Made by a program: the position numbers and the translations under genes. Below are positions 54,507 to 64,000 of a stretch of DNA of 64,000 nt, in pieces. The stretch spans positions 186,001-250,000 of the forward strand of contig NZ_JQED01000029.1 in assembly GCF_000764225.1 (NCBI RefSeq), given 5' to 3'. Source of the DNA: Colwellia psychrerythraea. Lineage in GTDB: Bacteria > Pseudomonadota > Gammaproteobacteria > Enterobacterales > Alteromonadaceae. The first letter of the stretch is position 1; each line of letters begins with the position of its first letter. The notes below the pieces were generated by a model. That model was given only the letters and a program-made list of their open reading frames with translations. It had not been told where the DNA came from and searched no databases.

Positions 54507-55214
54507 TTATTGTATCAAATCATATTGTTTGCTGGCCGTATAAGTTTGTAAACCAAAGTGTCCTAAAGCATAAGTATAGCTAGCATTTTCATTAGCGATT
54601 TGACTTGAATGAATTCCTCCCACTGTACAAACACCACTACCGCAAACAATGGGATCAGTCCAGCTTTTAATCGAGTAAACCTTGTTAGCAATTGTTTTGC
54701 CATATAACCAATCTAGAAATGGGCTAGAGACAGATAAACCATTGACACCACAGGTTGGCGTATAAACATTCCAAGGGTAAGCACCGCATGTCCATAAACC
54801 ACGATAAGCACCAGCAATGCCAACAAAGGTATCAACCTGACTACTTTTAACTAATTTAATCACTTGTTGTGCCGCTAAGGTAACTCCCATAGAGTGTGCA
54901 ATTATATCTATTTTTCCTGTACATGAGCTGGCGAGCGCATCATTTATTGCATTTTTTACTGGCGTTTCTTCTGAGCCACTATGATTATTATTACTGGCGT
55001 AGGCACTGCCCCATGAAGGGCGAAAAATATCACTACTCTGGTAACCGTTGGCTAATAGTAACTCATAAGTATTCACCCAATCGGACGGCGAACCTGAATT
55101 ACCATGCACTAAGACTACATTATCCACACATACGGCATAACTGGCATTCGCGCTCAGCATCAAGATCAAAACAAGTGTTACTTTTTTAATTTTGGTTATT
55201 ATATTTATTATCAT
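54507..55214 (-). CDS. Secreted lipase-like hydrolase
   Basis: 235 residues. A signal peptide (VTLVLILMLSANASYA) is followed by VDNVVLVHGNSGSPSDWVNT and the nucleophile AHSMGVTLAAQQ. The probable Asp is in SIKSWTDPIVC and the His in LGHFGLQTYTA. Several Cys pairs (CVDN, CTGK, CGAYP, CGSGVC) suggest disulfides and export. Resembles class 2 lipases. Substrate unknown. Monocistronic. Confidence 0.8.
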   Translation of the reverse strand: MIINIITKIKKVTLVLILMLSANASYAVCVDNVVLVHGNSGSPSDWVNTYELLLANGYQSSDIFRPSWGSAYASNNNHSGSEETPVKNAINDALASSCTGKIDIIAHSMGVTLAAQQVIKLVKSSQVDTFVGIAGAYRGLWTCGAYPWNVYTPTCGVNGLSVSSPFLDWLYGKTIANKVYSIKSWTDPIVCGSGVCTVGGIHSSQIANENASYTYALGHFGLQTYTASKQYDLIQ

Positions 55215-55472
55215 TGTTAACCTCTTATTTAGTTTTGGTTTAATTCAGACGCATATTTTCTGAACAAAGCTAACTGTAATAAACAAAAGATTAAAAAGAA
55301 GTGCTACCTTAGTGCTACAAGTCGAATACACTAAGGCGTAAAAATACGCGCAACATTGTGTGAGGAAAAGTGTTAGTGGCTGTAAAGATGTCCATTAATA
55401 GAATTTTCGATTAAATAATGTCGAATTAATGTCCATTTCCTAAGTGAAAAGTTGGCTTCATTTCTTTAATTT
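55215..55472. other. Intergenic region, nothing recognised
   Basis: 258 bases with no open frame or clear RNA. A short direct repeat AGTGCTAC occurs twice near 55303-55318. Confidence 0.35.
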
Positions 55473-56081
55473 TTATGCTTGATAACGAGCTAAAAACATT
55501 AACACGGTATCATCAGCAATTATTTTCTGTTGCTCAGGTGATGGAAAAGTTTGACTCATAAATAATTGTGGCCAAAAAGCGCTCGCCTTAATCAAACCTA
55601 AAAATTGTTGAGCGGCAAAGTGGGCATCAGCAGTTTTTAATCGACCATCATTCATCGCTTCATTAATCCAAACATGTAAACCATCTTTTTGTTGGCCTAG
55701 ATGTTCTAAAGTACTTGAGGCTAATTCAGGTGAGCGAATACACTCGGAAATAGTAATGCGATTTAAGTCTCGAAAACATTCAGAGGCGAGTAATTGAATT
55801 TCACTCGTTGCAGCAATATGCAATTGCTCATCAAGTGGTTTATCAGGGTGGTATTGAATATTGGTCGCTTGATTGAAGGAGTCACAAAGTTCTTTAACAA
55901 TATTGTGAAACAAAACATCTTTACTAGGGAAATGATTGTAAACGGTTCGTTTCGATACTTCGGCTCTTTTAGCCAATGAGTCCATGCTTGCACCGAGAAA
56001 CCCCTTCTCTTTAAACTCATCTTGTGCTGCAGCTAAAATATCCAAACGTTTTTTTTCCGTTAGGGTTAATGCTTTTTCCAT
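55473..56081 (-). CDS. TetR/AcrR-family repressor of the RND operon
   Basis: 202 residues. The HTH is MDSLAKRAEVSKRTVYNHF (about residues 30-48). The C-terminal ligand-binding part ends with AAQQFLGLIKASAFWPQLF. Divergent from the RND efflux operon, the standard place for its repressor. Two inverted repeats with AGTTTAC half-sites at 56111-56174 are its likely operators. The MITE at 56210 separates this gene from its presumed target. Start ATG at 56081, ribosome site weak. Confidence 0.85.
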   Translation of the reverse strand: MEKALTLTEKKRLDILAAAQDEFKEKGFLGASMDSLAKRAEVSKRTVYNHFPSKDVLFHNIVKELCDSFNQATNIQYHPDKPLDEQLHIAATSEIQLLASECFRDLNRITISECIRSPELASSTLEHLGQQKDGLHVWINEAMNDGRLKTADAHFAAQQFLGLIKASAFWPQLFMSQTFPSPEQQKIIADDTVLMFLARYQA

Positions 56082-56110
56082 ACTACTTAATTATAAAAAT
56101 CGAATTATAG

Positions 56111-56174
56111 GTAAATACTACACTGTTTAGTTTACTTTTCAATAAAAATAGGTAAACTGCACCGAGTAGTTTAC
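56111..56174. promoter_or_regulatory. Putative TetR operator pair
   Basis: GTAAACT (56152-56158), nine bases, AGTTTAC (56168-56174) is a perfect inverted repeat. A weaker version, GTAAA near 56111 to GTTTAC at 56135, precedes it. Both lie between the TetR start and the MITE. Confidence 0.6.
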
Positions 56175-56209
56175 ATTTTGTTTTATTTTGTACTAAACAT
56201 GTAATGCTA

Positions 56210-56475
56210 AGGGTCTGTTTATCTTTCGAGATTGTTTTTGCAGCTATTTATTGGATATTTATACAAGGCAGAGCCTTTGTCATGTGGTTGTTCCACATAA
56301 AAAGGCGATAACGCCGTAAAAATGACCAACAAACGCTGTCCGAAGGATTCGGCTAAAAGCGTTTTACTCTTTGTTGAGTAGTATTTGCTTAGAATGACTA
56401 GGCTACACACTACTCGCCGCGATTAAAATGCTTTTATCTCGAACAAAATTTAACCGCGAAAGTTCAACAGACCCT
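56210..56475. mobile_element. MITE-like element, 266 bp
   Basis: Ends are inverted: AGGGTCTGTTTATCTTTCG at left and, read from the right, AGGGTCTGTTGAACTTTCG, differing at only two positions. Flanks AATGCTA (56203-56209) and AATGTTA (56476-56482) look like a slightly diverged 7-base target duplication. Three perfect hairpins lie inside: ATGTGG-TTGTT-CCACAT (56282-56298), GGCG-ATAA-CGCC (56304-56315) and CCGAA-GGA-TTCGG (56340-56352). No transposase gene; a 63-codon minus frame inside is not credible. It sits between the TetR operator and the efflux genes. Confidence 0.75.
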
Positions 56476-56515
56476 AATGTTATTATGTATTTGGTCATTT
56501 CGTTATAGGTTTGTT

Positions 56516-57739
56516 ATGTCAACATTTCGTTTTATGTTAAATGGTCAACTAAAACCATTTTTTAGTCGTCTATTCTTGGTATCCTCCAGCGTACTCCTTG
56601 CTACAGCTCTTAGTGGCTGTGAACAAGCACAACAGTCTGCCCCTGCAGGTATGCAACCTGCAGCTGTATCTGTGATGAGTATGACAACTCAATCAGTTCC
56701 TTTTAGTATTGAATTACCCGCGACATTATCGGGTGCAAAAGAAGTAGAAATTCGTGCGCAAGTCTCTGGTATTTTGCAAACCCGAAACTTTAGCGAGGGA
56801 GATAAAGTCAAAGCAGGACAGTCATTATTTAGCTTAGATGCGAAAAATTATGCCGCTGAAGTAGCGAAAAGCAAAGCCGATTTGAATGCTGCTAAAGTCC
56901 GACTAGAACAGGCTCAACGTGAAGTTAATCGCATAAGACCACTACGTGAAAAAAATTCTATTTCACAACGTGAGTTAGACAATGCGATTTCAAGTGCTGA
57001 CATTAATTTAGCTGACGTGAAGTCAATGCAGGCGAACTTGGAGCAAGCAAAGCTTCGCTTAGATTATACCAAGGTGATTTCTCCTGTTACTGGTATTGTT
57101 GGTCGTGAATTAGTGTCTGAAGGAACTTATGTTTCAGGCCCTGAAGTATTATTAACTCAATTAACCCAAATTGATCCCATTCGTGTACGATTTGGTTTAT
57201 CAGAACGTGAGCAATTACAAATGCGTAATGATGCCGCGGCAGGTTTACTGACCTTGCCAGAAGAAGGTCATTGGAACACGAAGATTAAATTATTTGATGG
57301 TTCACTTCATCCTCAGGTTGGGCAAGTTAACTTCAGCGATATACGAATTAACAGTCAAACAGGCACAAGTGAGTTACAGGCAATAACACCAAACCCTAAC
57401 TTTTCATTAAGACCCGGACAATTTGTTCGCATCATATTAGAAGGTGCTGTTCGTGAAAATGCCTATGTTGTGCCACAAAGAGCCGTTTTAGATAATGGTC
57501 TTGGTAAGTTTGTATATGTTATGGCTAAAAATGAAGAGGGAGTGACTGTCGCATTACCTGCTCCTGTCGTTGTTGGGGAATGGGTAACAGGAGCCAAAGA
57601 TATAGAAAATGGCTGGGTAATTCGTGAAGGTTTAAAAACTGGCGACCAAGTTATTATTGATGGCATGGCACGTATTTTCTTCCCTGGTATGCCAATACGT
57701 CTAGCTGATGATCAGTTACCGTCTGCCGCACAGCAATAA
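56516..57739 (+). CDS. RND efflux periplasmic adaptor (AcrA-like)
   Basis: About 407 residues. A lipoprotein signal (SSSVLLATALSGC). Lipoyl/coiled-coil parts: RAQVSGILQTRNFSEGDKVK then the AAKVRLEQAQREVNRIRPLR hairpin; beta-barrel LDYTKVISPVTGIVGRELVS. Joins an RND pump and an outer-membrane TolC-type channel. The start at 56516 has AGG 6 bases upstream. The upstream in-frame ATG at 56477 lies at the MITE boundary and is unlikely. Followed 11 bases later by the RND gene. No TolC gene is adjacent. Confidence 0.85.
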   Translation: MSTFRFMLNGQLKPFFSRLFLVSSSVLLATALSGCEQAQQSAPAGMQPAAVSVMSMTTQSVPFSIELPATLSGAKEVEIRAQVSGILQTRNFSEGDKVKAGQSLFSLDAKNYAAEVAKSKADLNAAKVRLEQAQREVNRIRPLREKNSISQRELDNAISSADINLADVKSMQANLEQAKLRLDYTKVISPVTGIVGRELVSEGTYVSGPEVLLTQLTQIDPIRVRFGLSEREQLQMRNDAAAGLLTLPEEGHWNTKIKLFDGSLHPQVGQVNFSDIRINSQTGTSELQAITPNPNFSLRPGQFVRIILEGAVRENAYVVPQRAVLDNGLGKFVYVMAKNEEGVTVALPAPVVVGEWVTGAKDIENGWVIREGLKTGDQVIIDGMARIFFPGMPIRLADDQLPSAAQQ

Positions 57740-57750
57740 GGGGCAGATTA

Positions 57751-60700
57751 ATGTTTTCTCGTTATTTTATTGACCGACCTATCTTTGCTTTTGTCATTTC
57801 TATTTTTATTGTTTTGGCTGGCTTAGCTGCTATGCGCAGTTTATCTATTGCGCAATACCCTGAAATGTCACCTCCCGTTGTGCAAGTTACGGCAGTATAC
57901 CCCGGTGCATCTGCTGAAGTATTAGAACAAACTGTTGCGACACCTTTAGAAAATGCCATCACAGGAGTTGAAGGCATGATGTATATGTCCTCAACATCAA
58001 CCAGTTCAGGAGCAACAACTATCACGGTTACCTTTGAAATTGGCACAGATCCAGACCAAGCTTCGGTAAATGTGAACAATCGGGTTAAACAAGTCGAAGC
58101 GCGTTTACCTGAAGAAACCCGTCGTCAAGGTGTTGTGGTTGCTAAAGGCTCATCAAGCTTTTTACATGTACATGCTTTTTATTCCCCTGATGATAGCCGC
58201 GAAGCATTGTGGACTTCTAATTATGTTACTTTAAATATTCTTGATAAAATCAAGCGTATTCCGGGCACAACAAGCGTACAAATTTTTGGCGCAAAAGATT
58301 ACGCCATGCGTATTTGGTTACGTCCTGATGTCATGAGCCAGTTAGGCGTTACTGTTGAAGAAATTAGTAATGCAGTACGCGAACAAAACTCACAATATGC
58401 AGCAGGTAGAATTGGTGCCACGCCCACTTCCGTTAGCCCACAATCCTTGGTTTATAGTGTAAAAGTACAAGGGAGACTAAGCACGGCAAAAGAGTTTGAA
58501 GAGATTATTATTCGCTCGAATACCGATGGTAGTTCATTGCGTTTAAAAGACATTGCCCGTGTAGAATTAGGCTCAAAAGATTATGACTTTGATGGCCGTA
58601 TCAACGGTAAAAAAGCAGTACTGCTTGGTATTTTCTTACAACCTGGCGCTAATGCGCTTGATGTAGCTGACGAAGTTAATGCCACCATTGCTGAATTAGA
58701 GAGCCGTTTCCCTACTGGGCTTGAGCACTTGTTACCATACGACACCACTCGTTTTGTAAAAGTTTCTATTCGCGAAGTATTGAAAACCCTTGGCGAAGCA
58801 ATGTTACTCGTATTCCTAGTAGTGTTTATCTTTTTACAAAATTGGCGTGCGACCTTAATTCCTATCATGGCAGTGCCCGTTTCTTTATTAGGCACGTTTG
58901 CGGGCCTGTATATGCTAGGTTATTCAATTAATACCTTAACCTTATTTGGTATGGTGTTATCCATTGGTATTGTGGTGGATGATGCAATCGTTGTTCTTGA
59001 GAACGTCGAGCGTATTATGCATGAAGAAGATGTCTCTGTTCGTGACGCAGCTATCAAAGCAATGAAGGAAGTCAGTGGCCCAGTCGTTGCCATTGTATTG
59101 GTGCTATGTTCAGTCTTTGTACCTATTGCCTTTTTAGGTGGCTTAACTGGCGAATTATTCCGTCAGTTTGCTATCACAATATCTATCTCGGTAAGTTTAT
59201 CAGGCCTAGTGGCGTTAACCATGACACCTGCTTTATGTGTTTTAGTATTGAAACATGAAGACAAAAAAACAAACGTCTTCTTTAACGGTTTTAATCGCTT
59301 TTTCAATAAAGTGACTGGGCACTACGTCACAGGGGTAAGCTTCTTTCTTCGTCGTGGTTTATTAGCTTCGATGCTCGTTATTGGCATGGTCGTTATTACA
59401 GCAAATATGTGGTTAAAAACGCCAAGCTCTTTAGTGCCAGATGAAGACCAAGGTTTTTATATTTCAGCGGTATTTTTACCCGATGGTGCCTCATTACAAC
59501 GAACCAGCAAAGTCGTTAAGGAAGTCATCGCCGCGATAGAGTCCAATCCAGCGAATGAGAATGTTGTTTCATTTACCGGCTTTGATTTTCTCGGTGGTGG
59601 TTACAAAAATAACGCGGCAACACTCTTTGTTACCCAAAAACATTGGGATGATCGAGAAATAAGTACTCAGCAATTAGTCGGTGAGTTATTTATGAAAACC
59701 GCTAATATTAAAGAAGCTTTAGTGTTAGCCTTTAATCCACCCGCGATACCAGGTTTAGGTAATACCGGTGGTTTTGAGTTCTATTTACAGAACCGTGGTG
59801 ACGGTGGCGTAGCTAAGTTAAAACAAAGCATGCAAGCAATGATGGGCGCAGCTCAGCAAAGTCCAATACTTGCCGGCGTGCAAACATTATGGCGTTCAGA
59901 CTCACCCCAACTGACTGTGGAGATTGATCGTGAACAAGCCCGCGCGATGGATATTCCAATCAATAATGCTTTTAATGCCTTAGCTGGAACCATGGGCACT
60001 TATTATCTAAATGACTTCAATAAATTCGGTCGAACATGGCAGGTACTTATGTCGGCAGAGCCTGAATTTCGAATGAGTCCAAAAGATATCTCACGTATTT
60101 ACGTCAAAAGTAATGGCGGAGAAATGATCCCTATTTCTGCTTTTGCTGAAATTAACTACAGCAGTGGTCCTGATAGTTTAGACAGATACAATAACTTGTC
60201 TGCTGTAAAATTATTAGGCAGTGCAGCACCGGGGTATAGCTCTGGCCAAGCAATTGCTGAAATTGAACGAATTGCTAAAGAAGTATTACCTTCTGACATG
60301 AGTTATGAATGGACAGGCACTGCTTATCAAGAAAAAAGAAGTTCTGGCTCTACCGCCATTGCATTGGGCATGGCTGTGATCATGGTATTTTTGATTCTAG
60401 CTGCACTTTATGAACGTTGGTCTCTACCGTTATCAGTACTGTTGGCTTTACCCTTTGGTATATTTGGTGCGTTAGTGTCTGTTTGGGTTGCTGGCATGAC
60501 CAGTGATGTCTATTTTCAAATAGGCTTGGTTACACTGCTCGGTTTAGCAAGTAAAAATGCCATTTTAATAGTTGAATATGCCTTAATGAAAAAACAAGAA
60601 GGCTGGACAACAGGGGCTGCTGCTTTAGAAGCTGCTCGCTTGCGTTTTAGACCTATAATAATGACATCCCTCGCCTTTATCTTAGGCGTTGTACCGTTAG

Positions 60701-60909
60701 CATTGAGTTCTGGTGCAGGTGCTGGTGCTCGCCATAGTGTAGGTACAGGTGTTATGGGTGGCATGATAGCGGCAACATTTTTAGCGATATTCTTTGTGCC
60801 GTTATTCTTTTATTGGTTAACCGAACGTAAAGTATCTGAACAAAGGAAACAACAAGCCATAACCGATGAGATAGCTCAACACCATGAACACGAGCTAAAT
60901 GCTAAGTAA
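57751..60909 (+). CDS. RND inner-membrane efflux transporter (AcrB-like)
   Basis: 1052 residues with twelve transmembrane segments and two large periplasmic loops. The proton-relay Asp pair is in VVDDAIVVLENVER (TM4) and the Lys in GLASKNAILIVEYAL (TM10). Start MFSRYFIDRPIFAFVISIF. Drug export of the HAE-1 type, proton driven. Same operon as the adaptor, followed by a strong terminator. Control is likely through the divergent TetR repressor, possibly altered by the MITE. Confidence 0.94.
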   Translation: MFSRYFIDRPIFAFVISIFIVLAGLAAMRSLSIAQYPEMSPPVVQVTAVYPGASAEVLEQTVATPLENAITGVEGMMYMSSTSTSSGATTITVTFEIGTDPDQASVNVNNRVKQVEARLPEETRRQGVVVAKGSSSFLHVHAFYSPDDSREALWTSNYVTLNILDKIKRIPGTTSVQIFGAKDYAMRIWLRPDVMSQLGVTVEEISNAVREQNSQYAAGRIGATPTSVSPQSLVYSVKVQGRLSTAKEFEEIIIRSNTDGSSLRLKDIARVELGSKDYDFDGRINGKKAVLLGIFLQPGANALDVADEVNATIAELESRFPTGLEHLLPYDTTRFVKVSIREVLKTLGEAMLLVFLVVFIFLQNWRATLIPIMAVPVSLLGTFAGLYMLGYSINTLTLFGMVLSIGIVVDDAIVVLENVERIMHEEDVSVRDAAIKAMKEVSGPVVAIVLVLCSVFVPIAFLGGLTGELFRQFAITISISVSLSGLVALTMTPALCVLVLKHEDKKTNVFFNGFNRFFNKVTGHYVTGVSFFLRRGLLASMLVIGMVVITANMWLKTPSSLVPDEDQGFYISAVFLPDGASLQRTSKVVKEVIAAIESNPANENVVSFTGFDFLGGGYKNNAATLFVTQKHWDDREISTQQLVGELFMKTANIKEALVLAFNPPAIPGLGNTGGFEFYLQNRGDGGVAKLKQSMQAMMGAAQQSPILAGVQTLWRSDSPQLTVEIDREQARAMDIPINNAFNALAGTMGTYYLNDFNKFGRTWQVLMSAEPEFRMSPKDISRIYVKSNGGEMIPISAFAEINYSSGPDSLDRYNNLSAVKLLGSAAPGYSSGQAIAEIERIAKEVLPSDMSYEWTGTAYQEKRSSGSTAIALGMAVIMVFLILAALYERWSLPLSVLLALPFGIFGALVSVWVAGMTSDVYFQIGLVTLLGLASKNAILIVEYALMKKQEGWTTGAAALEAARLRFRPIIMTSLAFILGVVPLALSSGAGAGARHSVGTGVMGGMIAATFLAIFFVPLFFYWLTERKVSEQRKQQAITDEIAQHHEHELNAK

Positions 60910-60960
60910 TAGTAGATTAATTCAATTTAAAGTTGGCCTAAGGCGACACTAAAATAATCA

Positions 60961-61000
60961 AAAAAAGCCCGAAATTCTTACAAATTTCGGGCTTTTTTTT
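60961..61000. terminator. Bidirectional terminator between RND and icd genes
   Basis: AAAAAAGCCCGAAATT and AATTTCGGGCTTTTTTTT around a CTTACA loop. Strong, with six or more A/T on both ends, between two converging genes. Confidence 0.92.
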
Positions 61001-61011
61001 GCTAGTTACCG

Positions 61012-63237
61012 TTATTTAAATGCCGCTAAAACATCGTTAAAGCATTTTGACGGGCGCATTATCTCTATAACCTTTTTTGTATCGGCTTTGTAGTATCCAC
61101 CGATGTCAACTGAATGCCATTGATCTGTGATTAACTCACTGACTATTTTCGCTTCATTTTCAGTTAATGATCGAGCGAGTGGTGCAAAGTGACTTTGAAG
61201 TTCAATATCTTCAGTCTGCTCAGCTAATGCCATCGCCCAATATAGTGCTAAGTAAAAATGACTACCTCGATTATCAAGTTCACCCGTTTTACGTGAAGGA
61301 GATTTGCCATTTTTCAATAACTCAGCCGTTGCTTGATCTAACGTTTTTGCTAGCACTTTAGCTTTAGCACTGTCTTGTTTGATGCCTAAATCTTCAAGAG
61401 AAGCGCTTATCGCCAAGAATTCACCAAGAGAATCCCAACGTAAATGATTCTCTTCTATTAATTGCTTAACATGCTTAGGAGCTGAGCCACCAGCTCCTGT
61501 TTCAAATAAACCACCACCTGCCATTAAAGGTACTATAGATAACATTTTCGCACTTGTGCCTAACTCTAATATAGGAAACAAATCAGTTAAGTAATCGCGT
61601 AGAATATTACCCGTGACAGAAATAGTATCGCCACCACGTAAAATACGCTCTAAGGTATAACGCATTGCTCTGGTTTGTGACATTATTTGAATATCTAATC
61701 CCGTCAAATCATGATCTTCCAGATACAGTTTAACCTTTTTAATTAATTCAGCTTCATGAGGACGGTACTCATCTAACCAAAACACTGCTGGGGTATCAGA
61801 CAATCTTGCACGATTAACGGCTAATTTTACCCAATCTTGTATTGGTGCATCTTTTACTTGGCACATTCGCCAGATATCACCTTCTTCAACATCCATTGCT
61901 AATAACGTTTTCCCCTCATCATCAACAATGCGAATACAGCCATCCCCCTGTACTTCAAACGTTTTATCATGTGAGCCATACTCTTCTGCTTTTTGCGCCA
62001 TTAAACCAACATTGGGCACGGTTCCCATGGTTGTTGGATCAAACGCCCCGTGAGTTTTACAAAAGTTAATAATTTCTTGGTAAATTCTTGCAAACGTACT
62101 TTCAGGCATCACTGCCTTGGTATCTTTCAATTTTCCATCAGGGCCCCACATTTTGCCGCCAGCTCTAATCATCGCCGGCATTGAGGCATCAACAATAACC
62201 TCATTTGGTGTATGTAAGTTTGAAATACCTTTAGCCGAATCGACCATGGCCAATTCAGGACGTTTTTCATAACAAGCATGTAAATCGGCCAAGATTTCTT
62301 CGCGCCAAGATTCAGGCAGTTGTTTTACTTTGTCATAAATACTGCTAACACCATCATTGGCATTAACGCCCAGTTTTTCAAAAGTTTCACCGTGTTTAGC
62401 AAATAAATCTTTATAATAAACTTTCACTGCATGGCCAAAAACAATTGGATGAGATACTTTCATCATGGTCGCTTTGACATGGAAAGAAAACATCACCCCT
62501 GTTTCTCGTGCATCTTCCATTTCTTGTTCTAAAAATTCACAAAGAACCTTTTTGCTCATAAACATGCTGTCAATAATTTCACCTGCTTGCAGTGAGGTTT
62601 TTTCCTTCAATACAGTCACAGCACCATCATTTTTAGCGACGAACTCAATTTTTACATCACATGCTTTATCTATGGTCATACATTTTTCACTGGCATAAAA
62701 ATCGCCTGAATGCATGTGCGACACATGGGTTCTTGAAGCTTGGCTCCACTTTCCCATAGAATGTGGATTTTTTCTGGCGAAATCTTTCACAGAAGATGGA
62801 GCACGTCGGTCTGAGTTACCCTCGCGTAGTACAGGGTTTACGGCACTACCTAAGACTTTTGAATATTTAGCTCCATTCACCTTATCTTCATCTGTTTTTG
62901 GTGCTTCCGGATAATCAGGGATTGCATAACCTTGTGATTGCAGTTCACTGATAGCATCTTTTAATTGAGGAATTGAAGCGCTGATATTGGGCAGTTTGAT
63001 GATATTCGTATCAGGATGGTGCGTTAATTCACCTAACTCGGCTAACGCATCAGGAGTTTGTTGCTCTTGGGGTAATATATCGGAAAAAGCAGATAGAATC
63101 CTCGAGGCAAGAGATATATCTTTTAATTCAATATCTATGTCTGCTGATGCTGCAAAAGTTTTGATAATTGGCAGTAACGAGCAGGTCGCTAGCAGTGGTG
63201 CTTCATCGGTATAGGTGTAAATTATTTTTGAACTCAT
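61012..63237 (-). CDS. icd: Monomeric NADP-dependent isocitrate dehydrogenase
   Basis: 741 residues, the length of the monomeric IDH-II type rather than the 415-residue dimer. Signatures: [20 protein letters not shown] near residue 115, [20 protein letters not shown], and [20 protein letters not shown]. It decarboxylates isocitrate to 2-oxoglutarate in the TCA cycle with NADP. Colwellia maris and relatives have a cold-active enzyme of this type. AGGA lies 10 bases before the ATG. Monocistronic. Confidence 0.94.
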   Translation of the reverse strand: MSSKIIYTYTDEAPLLATCSLLPIIKTFAASADIDIELKDISLASRILSAFSDILPQEQQTPDALAELGELTHHPDTNIIKLPNISASIPQLKDAISELQSQGYAIPDYPEAPKTDEDKVNGAKYSKVLGSAVNPVLREGNSDRRAPSSVKDFARKNPHSMGKWSQASRTHVSHMHSGDFYASEKCMTIDKACDVKIEFVAKNDGAVTVLKEKTSLQAGEIIDSMFMSKKVLCEFLEQEMEDARETGVMFSFHVKATMMKVSHPIVFGHAVKVYYKDLFAKHGETFEKLGVNANDGVSSIYDKVKQLPESWREEILADLHACYEKRPELAMVDSAKGISNLHTPNEVIVDASMPAMIRAGGKMWGPDGKLKDTKAVMPESTFARIYQEIINFCKTHGAFDPTTMGTVPNVGLMAQKAEEYGSHDKTFEVQGDGCIRIVDDEGKTLLAMDVEEGDIWRMCQVKDAPIQDWVKLAVNRARLSDTPAVFWLDEYRPHEAELIKKVKLYLEDHDLTGLDIQIMSQTRAMRYTLERILRGGDTISVTGNILRDYLTDLFPILELGTSAKMLSIVPLMAGGGLFETGAGGSAPKHVKQLIEENHLRWDSLGEFLAISASLEDLGIKQDSAKAKVLAKTLDQATAELLKNGKSPSRKTGELDNRGSHFYLALYWAMALAEQTEDIELQSHFAPLARSLTENEAKIVSELITDQWHSVDIGGYYKADTKKVIEIMRPSKCFNDVLAAFK

Positions 63238-63794
63238 ATTTGTAGCATCCTTTTTATTTAAATTAATTCCAACCGCAACAGTGTTATAACCTACAAGAAA
63301 ACAATGCTAATCCGAACAATCAGAAAAGGCTCATAATGATAGAGCTAGGCTAAACTTTTACCCTAGAAAAACGTTATAAGAAAATATATTTTTAGAAGAT
63401 TTATAAAATCTACTTGAGGAAATGAGTGCCGCTTAAATCTCGCTTTAATTTGGTTTTTAGTGCATAACAATTTAAGAGAACGTAACAACCTCAATGTACT
63501 ACTGTATCGAGTATTGTCTTTTGTTCAAATTAGACAAAAGTCCATTTTTTGTACTATTTTATTACTCAAGACTGGTTTATGAAGGCTTTATCAGTAGTTT
63601 GATAAGTGGAGAGGCATTCTCTTTAACAGATAGTCAAGCTTGGTGTAGACAAAGTAAAGACAATGAAAATACAGTGTCTCAACCAAGCTAATTAAAGGTT
63701 TAAATGATACATATAAAGAAGGCAGTCAACGAGTTCTTGAACTCGATAAAGCATTAACTTCAAGATAGAACTAAAGATACTTAAAACAATAAAA
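63238..63794. other. Intergenic region upstream of icd
   Basis: 557 bases. A 65-codon plus frame at 63494-63691 has no ribosome site and no family resemblance. CGAGTTCTTGAACTCG near 63729 is a perfect short palindrome. No other gene or RNA seen. Confidence 0.4.
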
Positions 63795-64000
63795 TTAATT
63801 CTTTATTTTTATCTTATCTCCTAGCTTAAAGCTTCCTTGGGTAATGCGAACATTGATATACTGCGAGTTTGTAACCTCATCAACCAACACTTTACCCACT
63901 TCCTGATATGAATAAAGAGGATCACCTTCAAGCACGCTGTTGGTTGCTAGCAACCTATGAATCTGTAGTTGTTGCCCTTTTACCATTGAACGAGTGGAAT
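63795..64000 (-). CDS. C-terminal end of an unidentified protein (cut by window edge)
   Basis: The frame ending at 63795 is open to the right edge of the window, so the M at 63986 need not be the start. The last 68 residues include RLLATNSVLEGDPLYSYQEV, GKVLVDEVTNSQYINVRITQ and LGDKIKIKN, a small beta-rich end that resembles the last domain of some flagellar (FlgT-like) or surface proteins. I cannot name it with confidence. Confidence 0.5.
   Translation of the reverse strand, partial: STRSMVKGQQLQIHRLLATNSVLEGDPLYSYQEVGKVLVDEVTNSQYINVRITQGSFKLGDKIKIKN

Noticed and set aside
56219..56410. A 63-codon minus-strand frame inside the MITE
   Set aside because: It lies wholly within the repeat, including its hairpins, and has no transposase motif; repeats of this kind are often wrongly annotated as small genes.
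63494..63691. A 65-codon plus-strand frame upstream of icd
   Set aside because: No Shine-Dalgarno and no resemblance to a family; Cys/Phe/Tyr-rich composition as expected from AT-rich non-coding DNA.

Overview
This window is about 64 kb of AT-rich chromosome from a marine gammaproteobacterium. The proteins look like Alteromonadales, most likely Colwelliaceae (Colwellia or Thalassotalea-like). The pointers are a monomeric NADP-isocitrate dehydrogenase, PEP-CTERM and possible GlyGly-type surface proteins, and YbiT, YqiJ/YqiK, PhrB and DUF3300 homologues with E. coli-like motifs. The genus is an inference. No rRNA, tRNA, CRISPR array or intact transposase gene was seen. The only mobile element recognised is a 266-bp MITE-like repeat.

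Layout. 1-4.2 kb: end of a DsbA-like protein, a PEP-CTERM protein, an AraC-HTH/HDOD fusion, and an orphan MlaC-like protein whose upstream region shares a palindromic operator with the adjacent TetR gene. 4.6-9.7 kb: a minus-strand run of phospholipase-D lipoprotein, DUF2339 giant membrane protein and alpha/beta hydrolase. 10-18.8 kb: YqiJ-like protein, YqiK-like flotillin and a 1.7-kb-residue-scale DUF3686 AAA ATPase (about 1740 aa) in one operon, facing a TFIIB-type zinc-finger gene across a perfect 23-bp palindrome. 19-25 kb: small metabolic, stress and regulatory genes, including a universal stress protein behind a perfect FNR box at class II spacing. 25-33 kb: DUF3300 protein, LysR/alcohol dehydrogenase/monooxygenase group, a PepSY-response regulator-histidine kinase operon, and an anchored surface protein.

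33-46 kb is the most coherent block: an ECF sigma factor with its ChrR zinc anti-sigma factor, a DUF523/DUF1722 protein, a photolyase, then SnoaL-like, SDR, FAD amine-oxidase-like, DUF1365 and cyclopropane-fatty-acid synthase genes. Nearby on the same strand lie a LON-domain protein, a four-domain fasciclin lipoprotein, and the DUF2878, chalcone-isomerase-like and DUF3833 genes. This matches the singlet-oxygen (photo-oxidative stress) regulon known from Rhodobacter SigE-ChrR. I find four similar promoter motifs (TGATC-type -35, CGTA-type -10) before the sigma factor, LON, fasciclin and DUF2878 genes. The photolyase gene carries a single in-frame stop at codon 68 and looks like a very recent pseudogene.

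46-64 kb: MATE exporter, YbiT ABC-F ATPase, a beta-propeller protein, a radical SAM protein, an adenine deaminase preceded by a clear adenine riboswitch, a secreted lipase, a TetR-controlled RND efflux operon whose promoter region has been invaded by the MITE, monomeric isocitrate dehydrogenase, and the end of an unidentified gene at the right edge.

Many starts were moved from the longest frame to an internal start with a Shine-Dalgarno match. Several genes appear to use TTG or GTG. All functional names come from reading motifs by eye; no database search was possible.
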